Shown piece after piece: positions 38,170 to 47,315 of a stretch of 48,785 nt of DNA. Position 1 is the first letter of the stretch. Each line of letters opens with the position of its first letter. This DNA comes from SSEF01 sp964604195 (GTDB lineage: Bacteria > Patescibacteriota > Minisyncoccia > Moranbacterales > UBA1568). The notes under the pieces are model-generated. The model ran no database searches, had not been told where the DNA came from, and saw only the letters and a program-made list of their open reading frames with translations. The translations under genes and the position numbers were made by a program. The DNA lies in contig CAZRXW010000005.1 in assembly GCA_964604195.1 (NCBI GenBank), positions 1 to 48,785 of the forward strand. Direction: 5' to 3'.

Positions 38170-39669
38170 ATGAACAAAATCATTCCAAACACTCTGGTCA
38201 ACAAGATGATCAAGGACCGACTCGTTCGGACTTCAATCACAAAAGATAGCTTTCTCTACTTCTTTCATTTCTACTATGCCCACTATGTGAAGTATGAGAC
38301 AGCAGATTTTCAGAAAGAGATCATTCACTATCTCGAACATAGTCCGACGGAGAACTTTTTCGTGGTCGCTTTCCGAGGATCTGGGAAATCAACCATGGTG
38401 ACAACAGCCTATCCCATCTGGGCCATTCTTGGGAAACAGCAAAAGAAATTCTGTGTTATCTTCTGCCAAACAAAGGCACAAGCGAAGCAACACATGATGA
38501 ACATTCGCACAGAACTCGAAGGAAACGATGTACTGAAACGAGACTTGGGACCGTTCAAAGAAGAGAGCGATGAATGGGGCTCGTACTCATTGGTTTTCAA
38601 CAAACACGGTGCCCGGATTACAGTTGCTTCATCCGATCAAAGCATCCGTGGTATCCGTCACAACGAACATCGTCCAGACCTCATCATCTGCGACGATGTT
38701 GAGGATGTGCAGTCAACCAAGACCCGAGAAGGTCGGGACAAGATCTACAATTGGCTCCGTGGCGAAGTCATCCCTGGTGGAGATAAAAACACCCGGCTCA
38801 TTATCGTTGGCAACCTTCTTCATGAAGATTCCCTCCTCATGCGGATCAAGGAAGAAATAGCTCAAGAAAGAACGAGGGGTGTATTCAAAGAGTATCCGCT
38901 GATTGATAAGGATAGCATCTGTCTTTGGCCAGGGAAATACCCAACTGAGCACGATATTGAGGAAGAGAAGAAAAAAGTTGCCAGCGAGCTATCATGGCAA
39001 CGAGAATATCTCTTGCGTATCATTCCAAGCGATGACCAGGTTATCTATCCTGAGTGGATTCAGTACTACGATGAACTGCCCGGCGATGATCATAAAGGAT
39101 ACCGTGGTACTTATGCCGGAGTTGACTTGGCTATTTCCGCTAGTGACTCGGCTGATTTCACTGCGGTCGTAATGGCTCATGTGTATTCGAGAAGGGAAAA
39201 GTTACGCATCTACATCTTGCCCAACCCCATTGCCCAAAAACTGAACTTCCCGGCACAGGTAGATCTTCTTAAGAGTGTCAAAAGTACAAACATGCGCAAA
39301 CATACTGATGCTTTATTTGTAGAGAGTGTCGCGTATCAAGAAGCCTTGCCTCAGATGCTCGAGATGCAGGGAATCACCGCTGAAGCGATCAAACCCAAAG
39401 GAGACAAGCGAACGAGACTGGCGCTCACTTCCACGGCGATTAAGTCTGGGATTATCAAGTTCCCTCGAAAAGGCTGCGAGGAGCTCATAGAACAATTAGT
39501 CGGCTTCGGTGTTGAAAAACATGATGACCTTGCCGACGCGTTCTCGCTTCTCGTAAACTCAACGATGGACAAGCATGCAAATGAAGGCACAGTCATCATG
39601 TGGTTCCTTGGATATGGTGATGACGATGATGACATTATCTACTATTCGGACTATGTGGATATGGAGTAG
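38170..39669 (+). CDS. Terminase large subunit
   Basis: A 499-residue DNA packaging motor. The ATPase domain has Walker A F-R-G-S-G-K-S-T (68-75) and Walker B L-I-I-C-D-D-V-E-D (about 176-184). The nuclease domain, RNase H-like, starts with G-V-D-L-A-I-S near 317 and has E-S-V-A-Y and H-D-D-L-A-D-A-F as further acidic motifs. It would cut and pump DNA into a procapsid. No portal, capsid or tail gene is present, so it may belong to a satellite or a decayed prophage. Confidence 0.92.
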   Translation: MNKIIPNTLVNKMIKDRLVRTSITKDSFLYFFHFYYAHYVKYETADFQKEIIHYLEHSPTENFFVVAFRGSGKSTMVTTAYPIWAILGKQQKKFCVIFCQTKAQAKQHMMNIRTELEGNDVLKRDLGPFKEESDEWGSYSLVFNKHGARITVASSDQSIRGIRHNEHRPDLIICDDVEDVQSTKTREGRDKIYNWLRGEVIPGGDKNTRLIIVGNLLHEDSLLMRIKEEIAQERTRGVFKEYPLIDKDSICLWPGKYPTEHDIEEEKKKVASELSWQREYLLRIIPSDDQVIYPEWIQYYDELPGDDHKGYRGTYAGVDLAISASDSADFTAVVMAHVYSRREKLRIYILPNPIAQKLNFPAQVDLLKSVKSTNMRKHTDALFVESVAYQEALPQMLEMQGITAEAIKPKGDKRTRLALTSTAIKSGIIKFPRKGCEELIEQLVGFGVEKHDDLADAFSLLVNSTMDKHANEGTVIMWFLGYGDDDDDIIYYSDYVDME

Positions 39670-39747
39670 TTATACCTTTCATTTTTATCTTGGAAACGGA
39701 TAAGTTTCTGAATCAGGATATGTGTATCCCGTTCAACACTCAGTCCA

Positions 39748-40155
39748 CTACTCTAGTGTTTTCAAGATTTCGAGAATAGATTCGAGGGCTTGGGGATTGG
39801 AGCGCAAGTCAACTAGGATAAATCTTTCCTCCGCTCCTTTTTCAACCAAGACTTTTTGCTCGGATTCGAAGACTGTATGGTCGAGCCAATAGAATTCGCT
39901 CATGAAATCAATAGCGTCTGTCTTCCGTGCGCCGAAGCGGGTTGGCTTGATCTTCTCGATATATGGGAGCGCCTCGGGCGAGACTTTCCCCACGAGATAG
40001 AGAAACACGGGTTCCGCATCGCCATCACAATGCGTTGTGAGCCAGTAGCAGTCAAAATGCTTCGTCGCAAATTGTAAAAACTTCACCAGCCCCTCGGCTG
40101 GCGTCCCATCCTTTTTTATTAGCACCCCATCGATATCAAGATAGAGTTTTTTCAT
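39748..40155 (-). CDS. HAD-like phosphatase-type protein
   Basis: A 135-residue protein with the HAD nucleophile motif D-I-D-G-V (7-11) in L-Y-L-D-I-D-G-V-L-I. Motif II would be the T-T of W-L-T-T-H near 40, and an acidic F-I-L-V-D near 113 could close the active site. It is short for a full HAD phosphatase and could be a minimal one. It overlaps the upstream gene by 4 bases (ATGA type), so it is the last gene of the methyltransferase-led operon. It converges with the terminase genes on the left. Confidence 0.72.
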   Translation of the reverse strand: MKKLYLDIDGVLIKKDGTPAEGLVKFLQFATKHFDCYWLTTHCDGDAEPVFLYLVGKVSPEALPYIEKIKPTRFGARKTDAIDFMSEFYWLDHTVFESEQKVLVEKGAEERFILVDLRSNPQALESILEILKTLE

Positions 40156-40670
40156 ATGCAGGGATAAGCCTCTTTAATCTGTGGAAGGATGTTTACGATC
40201 TCAGGAATTTCGATAAAAGGAATGGGAATATGTGCCTCGTCGAAAAGACGACAGTGAATACCCCGATATTTTTCAGGATAGATTATCTCTGCAGTGTCTG
40301 ACCCACAGACTTTGAAATCCAAAATGATATCTGGAATGAATGTATCGTAAGAGAACATAATTGGAGGATTCAGTGCGAGAGGGAAACCAATTTTTTCATG
40401 AAAGGCCAAATGGAGTTTTTCTCTGTTGTCTTTGAAGAAAGAATACATCTCTTCAAAATCCCGAAAGCCCTGCCTGGTTTCGAAAGAGAAATTATCTGCC
40501 GAAGGGTTCCTTAAAAATATATGGAGATACCGGTCTTGCTTATCGATTGAGACGTGACTATAAAAACTGTCATGAAACCAGAACATGTTTTGTCGGGTAC
40601 CCCGTGGGATAAATTCAGTGCACATTGAGTGCCCCTGGTTAAAAAAGCACATCAGCTTATTAGGTTGCAT
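40152..40670 (-). CDS. Unknown protein in the methyltransferase operon
   Basis: A 172-residue protein with no recognised family. It is rich in aromatic residues (F-W-F-H-D-S-F-Y-S-H, then F-R-D-F-E-E-M-Y-S-F-F) and has a likely beta-rich end with P-F-I-E-I-P. It overlaps the OGFr gene by 11 bases and the HAD gene by 4, so all three are translated as a coupled set. The arrangement suggests a shared task, possibly an accessory to the restriction-like genes upstream. Confidence 0.65.
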   Translation of the reverse strand: MQPNKLMCFFNQGHSMCTEFIPRGTRQNMFWFHDSFYSHVSIDKQDRYLHIFLRNPSADNFSFETRQGFRDFEEMYSFFKDNREKLHLAFHEKIGFPLALNPPIMFSYDTFIPDIILDFKVCGSDTAEIIYPEKYRGIHCRLFDEAHIPIPFIEIPEIVNILPQIKEAYPCI

Positions 40671-41136
40671 AGGGAGGTTCAGTAATGCTTTTTCTCCAAA
40701 ATTCGAGACTTTCCTCGGTTACGGGTTGGGCGGATTCGACGCGCCGAAGAATGAAGTCGTAGAATTCCTGCGCATTTTCCTTGGAGTTGAGAAGCGATAC
40801 CGATTTCAGAATCCGTGTAATGCGCAAATGATTGTGGTCATTTTGTTTGAGCCAATGGTCATTTTTCTGATAGAAACCATGCATCCGGACGAGAGCGGTC
40901 ACCATACTTTCCTGTACTTCCTCGTCATTCTTCAAACGCTGTACGATTTCTTCATTCTCAAGAAAAGGCGATTCCGGAACTGCCGCGCTCGGCTCCCGCA
41001 ATGGAAACAGCCATTGGATGTAATCATGCTCGCTTTCTAGTTGTTCATCAGTAAATTTCAAGATATCGTCATGTGTCCGACCCCGATGATCATGTCCGTC
41101 TCCTCTCAAAAATGATTGCAATTGTTCTTGATACAT
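40660..41136 (-). CDS. OGFr-domain protein
   Basis: A 158-residue protein carrying the conserved region named after the opioid growth factor receptor: H-D-H-R-G-R-T-H-D-D-I-L (15-26), then H-D-Y-I-Q-W-L-F-P-L (37-46). The rest is helical and ends near the next gene. The domain is known from eukaryotes and scattered bacteria; its bacterial function is not known. It starts 4 bases after the GIY-YIG gene stop and overlaps the next gene by 11 bases. Confidence 0.85.
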   Translation of the reverse strand: MYQEQLQSFLRGDGHDHRGRTHDDILKFTDEQLESEHDYIQWLFPLREPSAAVPESPFLENEEIVQRLKNDEEVQESMVTALVRMHGFYQKNDHWLKQNDHNHLRITRILKSVSLLNSKENAQEFYDFILRRVESAQPVTEESLEFWRKSITEPPYAT

Positions 41137-41140
41137 TCGA

Positions 41141-42289
41141 TTACTTAATCTTCATGATCTTTTCGGTACTCTTATCGTAGACATAGTTCACAATTTCACC
41201 CTTGATAATCAGTTCAATAGCTTTACTAACCACCATTATCGGAGCAATGAACCACTCTTTTGGGGTATAGCTATTTCCATCATTATCGGTGATCTCGAGA
41301 TCTAGGCATGACTGACTGAAAAAACGATGTATGAGCCTCTCAAAACGCTGGGGATTCATATTAAAGCACTTATAAGTGGCAACAATAGAAACTGGAGCCA
41401 TTAGATAGGTAGGATCATGCTGCGCATTCTTTATACGATCTTCAACACTAGTCGTTGAGAAACCAATCTTGAAAAGGTTCTTCGTCGTAGCGATTCTTGG
41501 GTTCTCGCTGAGCGATTTGAGCACATAGATATAACCAGTCTCCGAGTCACCTGCTTCAATATTTACTATGTCTAAATTATCTTTTATCGCATACCCGACA
41601 TCTGACAATCTCTTCCCCAATGAACGGAGCAAGACGTTTGACTCCGTTCCGTTTTCATAGATACAGCGCGTACGCCTGTTAATTTTTTTGCTGTTTCCTC
41701 GATACGGATCATAGATTTTTTCCAGGTATATCAAAACACCGCTAAGAACAAAAAAATCTCCTTGTTTCATTTCACTCTCTACAAAAGTTGAAAGTTTCTT
41801 GGTACCGTCCTTCAATTCTCTTTGAACTTGATTGAACAAATGTTCATATTGGTCAAAATCAGCACAAACTTCTCGCTGCGCAACAAAGTCAGGATCAGAA
41901 CGATCTTGTTTGATCTCTGGCACATTCTCAATTTTAAAAACGGAACTATCTTCAATCGAAAGAAGGTCCAAATTGTCGTCTTCAAATATATCGCTGACTG
42001 TATCAATATTCTTTTCCTCAATTTTTAACAAATTATGAATATCATATTTACTAAGAAAATCCCTCTGTTCTTTATTTTCGCGGATATGTTTCAGTCTCGA
42101 TGCAAGTTTATGTTCGTAAATATCCCCACCTGATTTCGGTTCTGCATTATGCAACGAGAGGAACTCATTTATCTCCACAAATGATTCTATTAACCTATCA
42201 TCCGGCGTAACTGAAACGGGCCTCTTCTCTATATCAAGAAGCCCCAAATCATCATCGTTTAATAAATCTAATAGATCATTTCTATCCAT
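41141..42289 (-). CDS. GIY-YIG (T5orf172-type) nuclease
   Basis: A 382-residue protein with a GIY-YIG nuclease domain at about 250-345: G252-Y-I-Y-V, F-K-I-G-F-S (273-278), R285 and an F-E-R-L-I-H motif near 318. This is the T5orf172/MUG113 type. The long N-terminal half is acidic and holds two short related stretches (D-D-D-L-G-L-L-D-I-E and D-D-N-L-D-L-L-S-I-E-D). It starts 1 base after the helicase stop. It would be the DNA-cutting subunit of the operon, alongside the methyltransferase and the helicase. Confidence 0.85.
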   Translation of the reverse strand: MDRNDLLDLLNDDDLGLLDIEKRPVSVTPDDRLIESFVEINEFLSLHNAEPKSGGDIYEHKLASRLKHIRENKEQRDFLSKYDIHNLLKIEEKNIDTVSDIFEDDNLDLLSIEDSSVFKIENVPEIKQDRSDPDFVAQREVCADFDQYEHLFNQVQRELKDGTKKLSTFVESEMKQGDFFVLSGVLIYLEKIYDPYRGNSKKINRRTRCIYENGTESNVLLRSLGKRLSDVGYAIKDNLDIVNIEAGDSETGYIYVLKSLSENPRIATTKNLFKIGFSTTSVEDRIKNAQHDPTYLMAPVSIVATYKCFNMNPQRFERLIHRFFSQSCLDLEITDNDGNSYTPKEWFIAPIMVVSKAIELIIKGEIVNYVYDKSTEKIMKIK

Positions 42290-42290
42290 A

Positions 42291-44228
42291 CTAATTCTGA
42301 ATTTGTTCCGCTTTAAGCCTCTTCAAATACAGTACCGCTTCGGCGAGCCTCTTCTCAAGCGGATCAGATGAAGAAATATCAGGTTTTCGTCCTGTTTGTA
42401 TCGTAAACTCTTTTGCCTTGGGCCACAGAATTTTTACCTCTTCTGGTGTCATCTCAATCCTTGTGGCATCAATAGTATCTTGAATTACTTTCAACACACT
42501 CGATGTTACTGACTTTGAAAGTATCTCGAATGCTTCTTGGAAGGGATTAATTCTGTCAATAAGATCGACATTAAGATCGTCGATATTCACAAACTGACCT
42601 GCCATGCGAACGAATTTCTTATCTCCAACTTCCTTGATTTCACCATTCTTTATCACAGAATCAACAACGACATGCTGGCGAACTTCCTCTATTTCGAGAT
42701 CAGTAAGATCAGGATATTTCATTTGAATGATTTTTGGGATCATCACCTTGTTTATTACCTCTGGATCAACATTCCCAGGTAATGCCTTAATCATTTGGTC
42801 ATCTTGAAGGATCGAGGCCTTAAGATCGTTGATATCGGTTTCGATGATTTCTCGCACCCGATCCGTACTCGGCGCTTTGAAGCCGTTCACCTTGATTTCA
42901 CCTGGTGTAAAATTAGCGTCGTCATTCGGGAACTTTGGTTTGAAGTTATAGTGAGGGGCCATCACTTGTTCCATAAGTAATGAACACGTAATCGCTTTCA
43001 GCATGTTATTTACCGATACCTTCACCTCGCTGTCTTTTGCATCTGGTTGAGCAATGAGGTTGGTGAATTGTGCGTGAGTTTTGTTCGCACTATCACGAGT
43101 ACAGCGACCAATGATTTGGATGATCTCGGTAAGGGAACTCCGGTAACCGACTGTCAAGGCGTGTTCACAATATGGCCAGTCAAAACCTTCTTTTGCCATG
43201 CCTAAAGCAATGATGATATCCATGTCATCTTCTTTTTTCATCATGCGAAGATAATTTGCAATCTTGTCCCGATCCACCGAATCATCGACAAGGTTTGCGA
43301 CCTTGAGTATTTTTCCGTCATCATCACGCCTCACATAGATAACCCCTGTCTCATGATCTTGATGATCAACCTCACCGATAATATCCAGTATTAAGTCAAC
43401 TTCGTTAAGCTTGTCCTTCGTTGATTCTCCAGAATTCACATTCGGAATGTGTAGAATCGTCTTCTTGTCAGTATCCAAGACTTCGGCAATTGCTGATGTA
43501 TATTTCCCTTGATAAAAATGATATCCGATACCCAAAGTCTTTAAGTAAGTGTATCCGTTCAACTGCTGATAATAGTTGTACGCTACTTTTGTGAATTTCG
43601 CCTCATCCTGCGGTAGTAATACGGCGACACCGTCTCCTCGGAAATATGATCCCGTCATCGCGATGACGTGCGCATTAGAGTTTGTCATTATTCCATGCAA
43701 AACACGACCCAAGATACTACTTTCTTTGTCAGCAGATACGTGATGAAATTCATCTATAGCGACAAGAACATCATTGAATTTCGAATCTTCAATTTGCTCA
43801 CACGCAAAACGGAGAGTTGCGTGCGTGCAGATAAGAATTTTCTCACCGTTATCCATAAAATTCTTAAATGCCTCAACTTTGCCCTTGGCATTATCAAGGC
43901 CTGGAGTACAAAGGTTGTAGTCATCGTTTGGTATCCAGTTCGCGAAGAATCCGCTATCTGTTAAATTGGTCTCCATGAAAGATCCACCGATGGATTTTTC
44001 AGGAACTGCAACGATAACTTTCTTGATTCCTTGATTGGTGAGCTTATCCAAAGCAAGGAACATCAAGGCTCTGGATTTTCCAGAGGCCGGTGGGGCTTTT
44101 AGAAGCAGGTATTGTGCGCTTCTCTTCTCAAATGCCATTGCCTGCATTTCACGCATGCCAAGATCATTAACCCTGGTGCTTTCGCCCGTCTGTGCGTATA
44201 CCGCTTCTGCAACTTGAATGGTTTTCAT
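42291..44228 (-). CDS. SF2 helicase, restriction-system type
   Basis: A 645-residue DEAD/DEAH-type helicase. Walker A is A-P-P-A-S-G-K-S (45-52), motif II is D-E-F-H (about 160), motif III follows as A-M-T-G-S, and motif VI is I-G-R-C-T-R-D near 374. A C-terminal part of about 250 residues is family-specific. It resembles the Res-type translocase subunits of restriction systems. It starts 4 bases after the methyltransferase stop and is followed 1 base later by the nuclease gene, so the three are coupled. It probably moves along or unwinds DNA before cutting. Confidence 0.87.
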   Translation of the reverse strand: MKTIQVAEAVYAQTGESTRVNDLGMREMQAMAFEKRSAQYLLLKAPPASGKSRALMFLALDKLTNQGIKKVIVAVPEKSIGGSFMETNLTDSGFFANWIPNDDYNLCTPGLDNAKGKVEAFKNFMDNGEKILICTHATLRFACEQIEDSKFNDVLVAIDEFHHVSADKESSILGRVLHGIMTNSNAHVIAMTGSYFRGDGVAVLLPQDEAKFTKVAYNYYQQLNGYTYLKTLGIGYHFYQGKYTSAIAEVLDTDKKTILHIPNVNSGESTKDKLNEVDLILDIIGEVDHQDHETGVIYVRRDDDGKILKVANLVDDSVDRDKIANYLRMMKKEDDMDIIIALGMAKEGFDWPYCEHALTVGYRSSLTEIIQIIGRCTRDSANKTHAQFTNLIAQPDAKDSEVKVSVNNMLKAITCSLLMEQVMAPHYNFKPKFPNDDANFTPGEIKVNGFKAPSTDRVREIIETDINDLKASILQDDQMIKALPGNVDPEVINKVMIPKIIQMKYPDLTDLEIEEVRQHVVVDSVIKNGEIKEVGDKKFVRMAGQFVNIDDLNVDLIDRINPFQEAFEILSKSVTSSVLKVIQDTIDATRIEMTPEEVKILWPKAKEFTIQTGRKPDISSSDPLEKRLAEAVLYLKRLKAEQIQN

Positions 44229-44232
44229 AAGA

Positions 44233-46935
44233 TTATTCGTTAGTTTTTCTGATAAGCATCTCTTCGTAAAGTTTGAACAGGTGAGCTAACCGATCCTCAT
44301 CACTCTCGAACGGTTTATTTCGGTATATCTGATCTACAGCGAGATCTAAGTATTTGTGAGCTTCGCGCAATCCGCTCGGCATCTTGTCTGGATCGTACAG
44401 ATCAGCCGTCGTCTTTTCCGGGTATTTCTCACGTTCTTCCAGAATGTTGTAAACATGAGTAGTAAGCGATTCCTTTTGCTTTTCCGTTATATTTGGAAAT
44501 GGGAAAGTATTGTAACAAATGTTAGAAGAGTAGTTAATCGCATCACCGAGTCGTCCCGATACAGCTTTTACCCATACATTATGCATTGCGGAAGATAAAA
44601 TTGAAAAGTAATATAATTCTGAATCAAATAGACAATAAGCACGACTATTTACAATGGTTGATCTATCCAAAAACCCAATTGGTATATACTTACGAGCACT
44701 TGTGGTCACGGCAGGAATAATGATTTGATTTTTCTTTGGTCTTTTTGTTGTTACAAATTTCCAAGGAACATTAGCAAAGGTTCGCTCAACACTATTTCCG
44801 TTAATTCTATGCCGTTTGACTTTTTCAATTCTATCCTTTAGTGCAGGTATATTTTGTGCTTCTTCCAAATCATTATCTTCAATCCAAATACACCACTTAG
44901 GAATTCTGTTCAAGAACTCAACAGAACCTGTCATTGGTAATATAAACTTTTCAACAGCAATGTCTTTTTTTATCAGTTCATTCTTCTCATTATTGCTCAA
45001 CATTAAATAACCACCTTCACGCGGTTGACACCCACCAAGCATTTTGTGAAAACCATTTAATGGAGACTTAGCCTTTTCTACAATAATATTGTCACCATCA
45101 ATCAGATATGGATTTATATTTTTCGCGGGAATTCGTAAAGAACCATCATAGATACACTTTTGAATGTTGTTTCTTATACTTGCAAGCGATATGACTACAA
45201 CAAAAACACCAGCGACGTCCTTCGCACTATTTTTCCACTTAAATGGTCGAAATGCGTACTTTATTTCAACACTTTTACTAAATAACCTTGGCCATAATTG
45301 TTCAATTTGGACTCCTTGCGTTACCGAATTAGTTGAAACATATGCTAATCGCAACATTGTTCCAGAGATATATTCAGCACCTTTCATAAACCAGCAGCAC
45401 ACGTAGTCCATTTTTTTATATTTTCCAGACTTGTCATCACTAAATATGAATGTCAGGTCAGACTTGTGTTTATCTTCCTGGTTCCTCTGTCCAAGATAAG
45501 GAGGGTTGCTAATTACGTATATTTCATACTCGTTCCCAAGCTGATCCTTACGAGGACAAACCTCGTCCCAATCAACTCGCGTTGCGTTGGCGCACACGAT
45601 CTTTCCGCTTTCCCGAAGAGGCAGTGTTGGTTTTAATTTCCCGAATTCCTCTTCAAACTTTTTGTTAGTCTGATGTTGAGCAAGATACAGGGACAGTCTC
45701 GCTATTTCATGTGCAAAGTCATCAATTTCTATGCCATAAAAATTGTTGAGCGTTATACCAGATAAAGTGCTATTCCAACCCTCAAGATGAGCAAAAGAAC
45801 TCCCAAGGTTCATTTCCTTAATAATTAGGGATTCCAAGCTGCACAGTTCTTTATATGAAATAATAAGGAAGTTTCCTGATCCGCATGCTGGATCAAATAT
45901 CTTGATCTTAGAAATTCGATCACGGAGTTTTGCGAGTCTCTTAAGATTATTCTTTGATTTTTCAAATTCCTGATAGAGATCATCCAAAAAGAGTGGTTTT
46001 ATGACCTTCATTATGTTTGGAACCGAAGTGTAGTGCATTCCAAGATTCTCTCGCTGCCCAGGATGCACAACGGCTTGGATCATTGATCCAAAAATATCCG
46101 GATTTATTGAGCTCCAATCTAATTTCCCGCTCTCGATGATTAATTTTCGTGAGTTTGTAGTAAACGACGGCAACTTGATCTTCGTTTCAAAAAGACCGCC
46201 GTTTACATAAGGAAATTCCAAAAAATGTGCCGCGAACCCCGATCTTTTCTCATCCTTTGCATTCAACACATCAAAAAGTGTCGAGAAATAAGTATCCATC
46301 TCTTCACCGTTTTCATGAGTGTGAGAATTTACTGAGTTGGTAAACATTCCTACCTTAGGAAATATTCCCGTATCCTCGGCAAAGAAACAGAATAAAAGCC
46401 TCGACAGAAATATGTTTAAATAGTGACTGTTGTTTTTATAGTATTCAGGATCGTCATTGATAATTGCCTGATAGAGCTTATCCATCTTGTAGGCAGCGCG
46501 AATGTCGGCTGGATTTTCATTCGCGTACTGAGATTTTTCCATGCCACACCATGGCAAGAAAAATGCATAGTGTTTGCCGAGATCTCCAATTTGGATATCC
46601 AGGGTTTCTTTTGTCTTTGTATCTACTGCCAGGAATGTTACAAAATCTGTAACGATAATAAAACGAGGATTGAATTTATATGAGTTCTTGTCCTTTTGTA
46701 GACTATCAATCGCGACATGCTCATCCTCTTCAAGGGTCGTTATATGAAAAAGTAGTTTGTTCTTTAAAATGACCTGATTCCTTTTTCCGGATAATTTTGA
46801 TGGATTTTTTGAGAGCAAAGAAATGGTGCTTTTAGGCAATTCGTATACGCCAAGCAAGTCGAAAATAAAACTTTCTCTTTTAAAAGCTTGGCTGAGATTC
46901 TCTAAATTCTCTTGTAGGGTTACTAAATTGATCAT
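44233..46935 (-). CDS. MmeI-like class I SAM DNA methyltransferase
   Basis: A 900-residue methyltransferase. SAM-binding motif I is F-D-P-A-C-G-S-G-N-F (346-355), catalytic motif IV is N-P-P-Y near 475, and the stretch G-M-H-Y-T-S-V-P-N-I-M-K-V-I before motif I is typical of MmeI-like enzymes. The C-terminal half has the family's target-recognition region and ends with an A-H-K-Y-L-D-L-A-V-D-Q-I-Y helix. No PD-(D/E)xK nuclease motif is evident at the N-terminus, so cutting is presumably done by the GIY-YIG protein. It would put N6-methyladenine on the host's target site. The base composition is AT-rich compared with the metal region. Confidence 0.9.
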   Translation of the reverse strand: MINLVTLQENLENLSQAFKRESFIFDLLGVYELPKSTISLLSKNPSKLSGKRNQVILKNKLLFHITTLEEDEHVAIDSLQKDKNSYKFNPRFIIVTDFVTFLAVDTKTKETLDIQIGDLGKHYAFFLPWCGMEKSQYANENPADIRAAYKMDKLYQAIINDDPEYYKNNSHYLNIFLSRLLFCFFAEDTGIFPKVGMFTNSVNSHTHENGEEMDTYFSTLFDVLNAKDEKRSGFAAHFLEFPYVNGGLFETKIKLPSFTTNSRKLIIESGKLDWSSINPDIFGSMIQAVVHPGQRENLGMHYTSVPNIMKVIKPLFLDDLYQEFEKSKNNLKRLAKLRDRISKIKIFDPACGSGNFLIISYKELCSLESLIIKEMNLGSSFAHLEGWNSTLSGITLNNFYGIEIDDFAHEIARLSLYLAQHQTNKKFEEEFGKLKPTLPLRESGKIVCANATRVDWDEVCPRKDQLGNEYEIYVISNPPYLGQRNQEDKHKSDLTFIFSDDKSGKYKKMDYVCCWFMKGAEYISGTMLRLAYVSTNSVTQGVQIEQLWPRLFSKSVEIKYAFRPFKWKNSAKDVAGVFVVVISLASIRNNIQKCIYDGSLRIPAKNINPYLIDGDNIIVEKAKSPLNGFHKMLGGCQPREGGYLMLSNNEKNELIKKDIAVEKFILPMTGSVEFLNRIPKWCIWIEDNDLEEAQNIPALKDRIEKVKRHRINGNSVERTFANVPWKFVTTKRPKKNQIIIPAVTTSARKYIPIGFLDRSTIVNSRAYCLFDSELYYFSILSSAMHNVWVKAVSGRLGDAINYSSNICYNTFPFPNITEKQKESLTTHVYNILEEREKYPEKTTADLYDPDKMPSGLREAHKYLDLAVDQIYRNKPFESDEDRLAHLFKLYEEMLIRKTNE

Positions 46936-46941
46936 AGGAAC

Positions 46942-47148
46942 TTATTTGAAAAGCTCGTCCACTGGAACATCGAGTGCTTTTGCTAGGCTAGTAAGAGTGG
47001 AAAGTGTCGGATTGTTTTTCCCGTTCTCGATATTGCTAACAAAAGACCTATCGACAGATAGTTTTCTAGCGATCTCAGTCTGAGTAACATCTTTCTTTGT
47101 CCTGATCCTCTTGAGATTTCTCCCAAGCTTTTTTGAGTAGTCTTCCAT
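46942..47148 (-). CDS. XRE-family HTH regulator (control protein-like)
   Basis: From the ATG at 47148 the product is 68 residues, almost only an HTH domain (V-T-Q-T-E-I-A-R-K-L and S-F-V-S-N-I-E-N-G, then L-A-K-A-L-D-V-P). A GTG six codons upstream lies right next to the operator and is less likely. It matches controller (C) proteins of restriction-modification systems, which delay nuclease expression. It lies 6 bases before the methyltransferase, and an inverted repeat overlaps its own promoter. Confidence 0.85.
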   Translation of the reverse strand: MEDYSKKLGRNLKRIRTKKDVTQTEIARKLSVDRSFVSNIENGKNNPTLSTLTSLAKALDVPVDELFK

Positions 47149-47168
47149 AAAGTTTCGGTCTATCACTC

Positions 47169-47205
47169 TTGTTGTATTTTACTACAACAAACCAGTTTCT
47201 TACAA
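47169..47205 (-). promoter_or_regulatory. Promoter and C-box-like operator of the restriction operon
   Basis: On the minus strand TTGTAA (47200-47205) and TAAAAT (47176-47181) lie 18 bases apart. A perfect 8-bp inverted repeat, TTGTTGTA and TACAACAA with a 6-base spacer (47169-47190), covers the -10. The XRE protein probably binds here and regulates its own operon. Confidence 0.65.
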
Positions 47206-47249
47206 ATGTAGTCTGAGGCAAGAAGAGGCTATAAAAACCGAGTAGCTAT

Positions 47250-47276
47250 TATGCAATAAACCATTAGTTTTGCATA
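47250..47276. repeat. Inverted repeat upstream of recombinase 2
   Basis: TATGCAA and TTGCATA with a 13-base spacer, 40 bases before the recombinase start, match the repeat before recombinase 1 (29180-29206). The arms are identical while the spacer partly differs, which fits a binding site. Confidence 0.6.
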
Positions 47277-47315
47277 GACTTAGCAAAAACAGCTATCTGC
47301 GTCATCAATAGGTAC

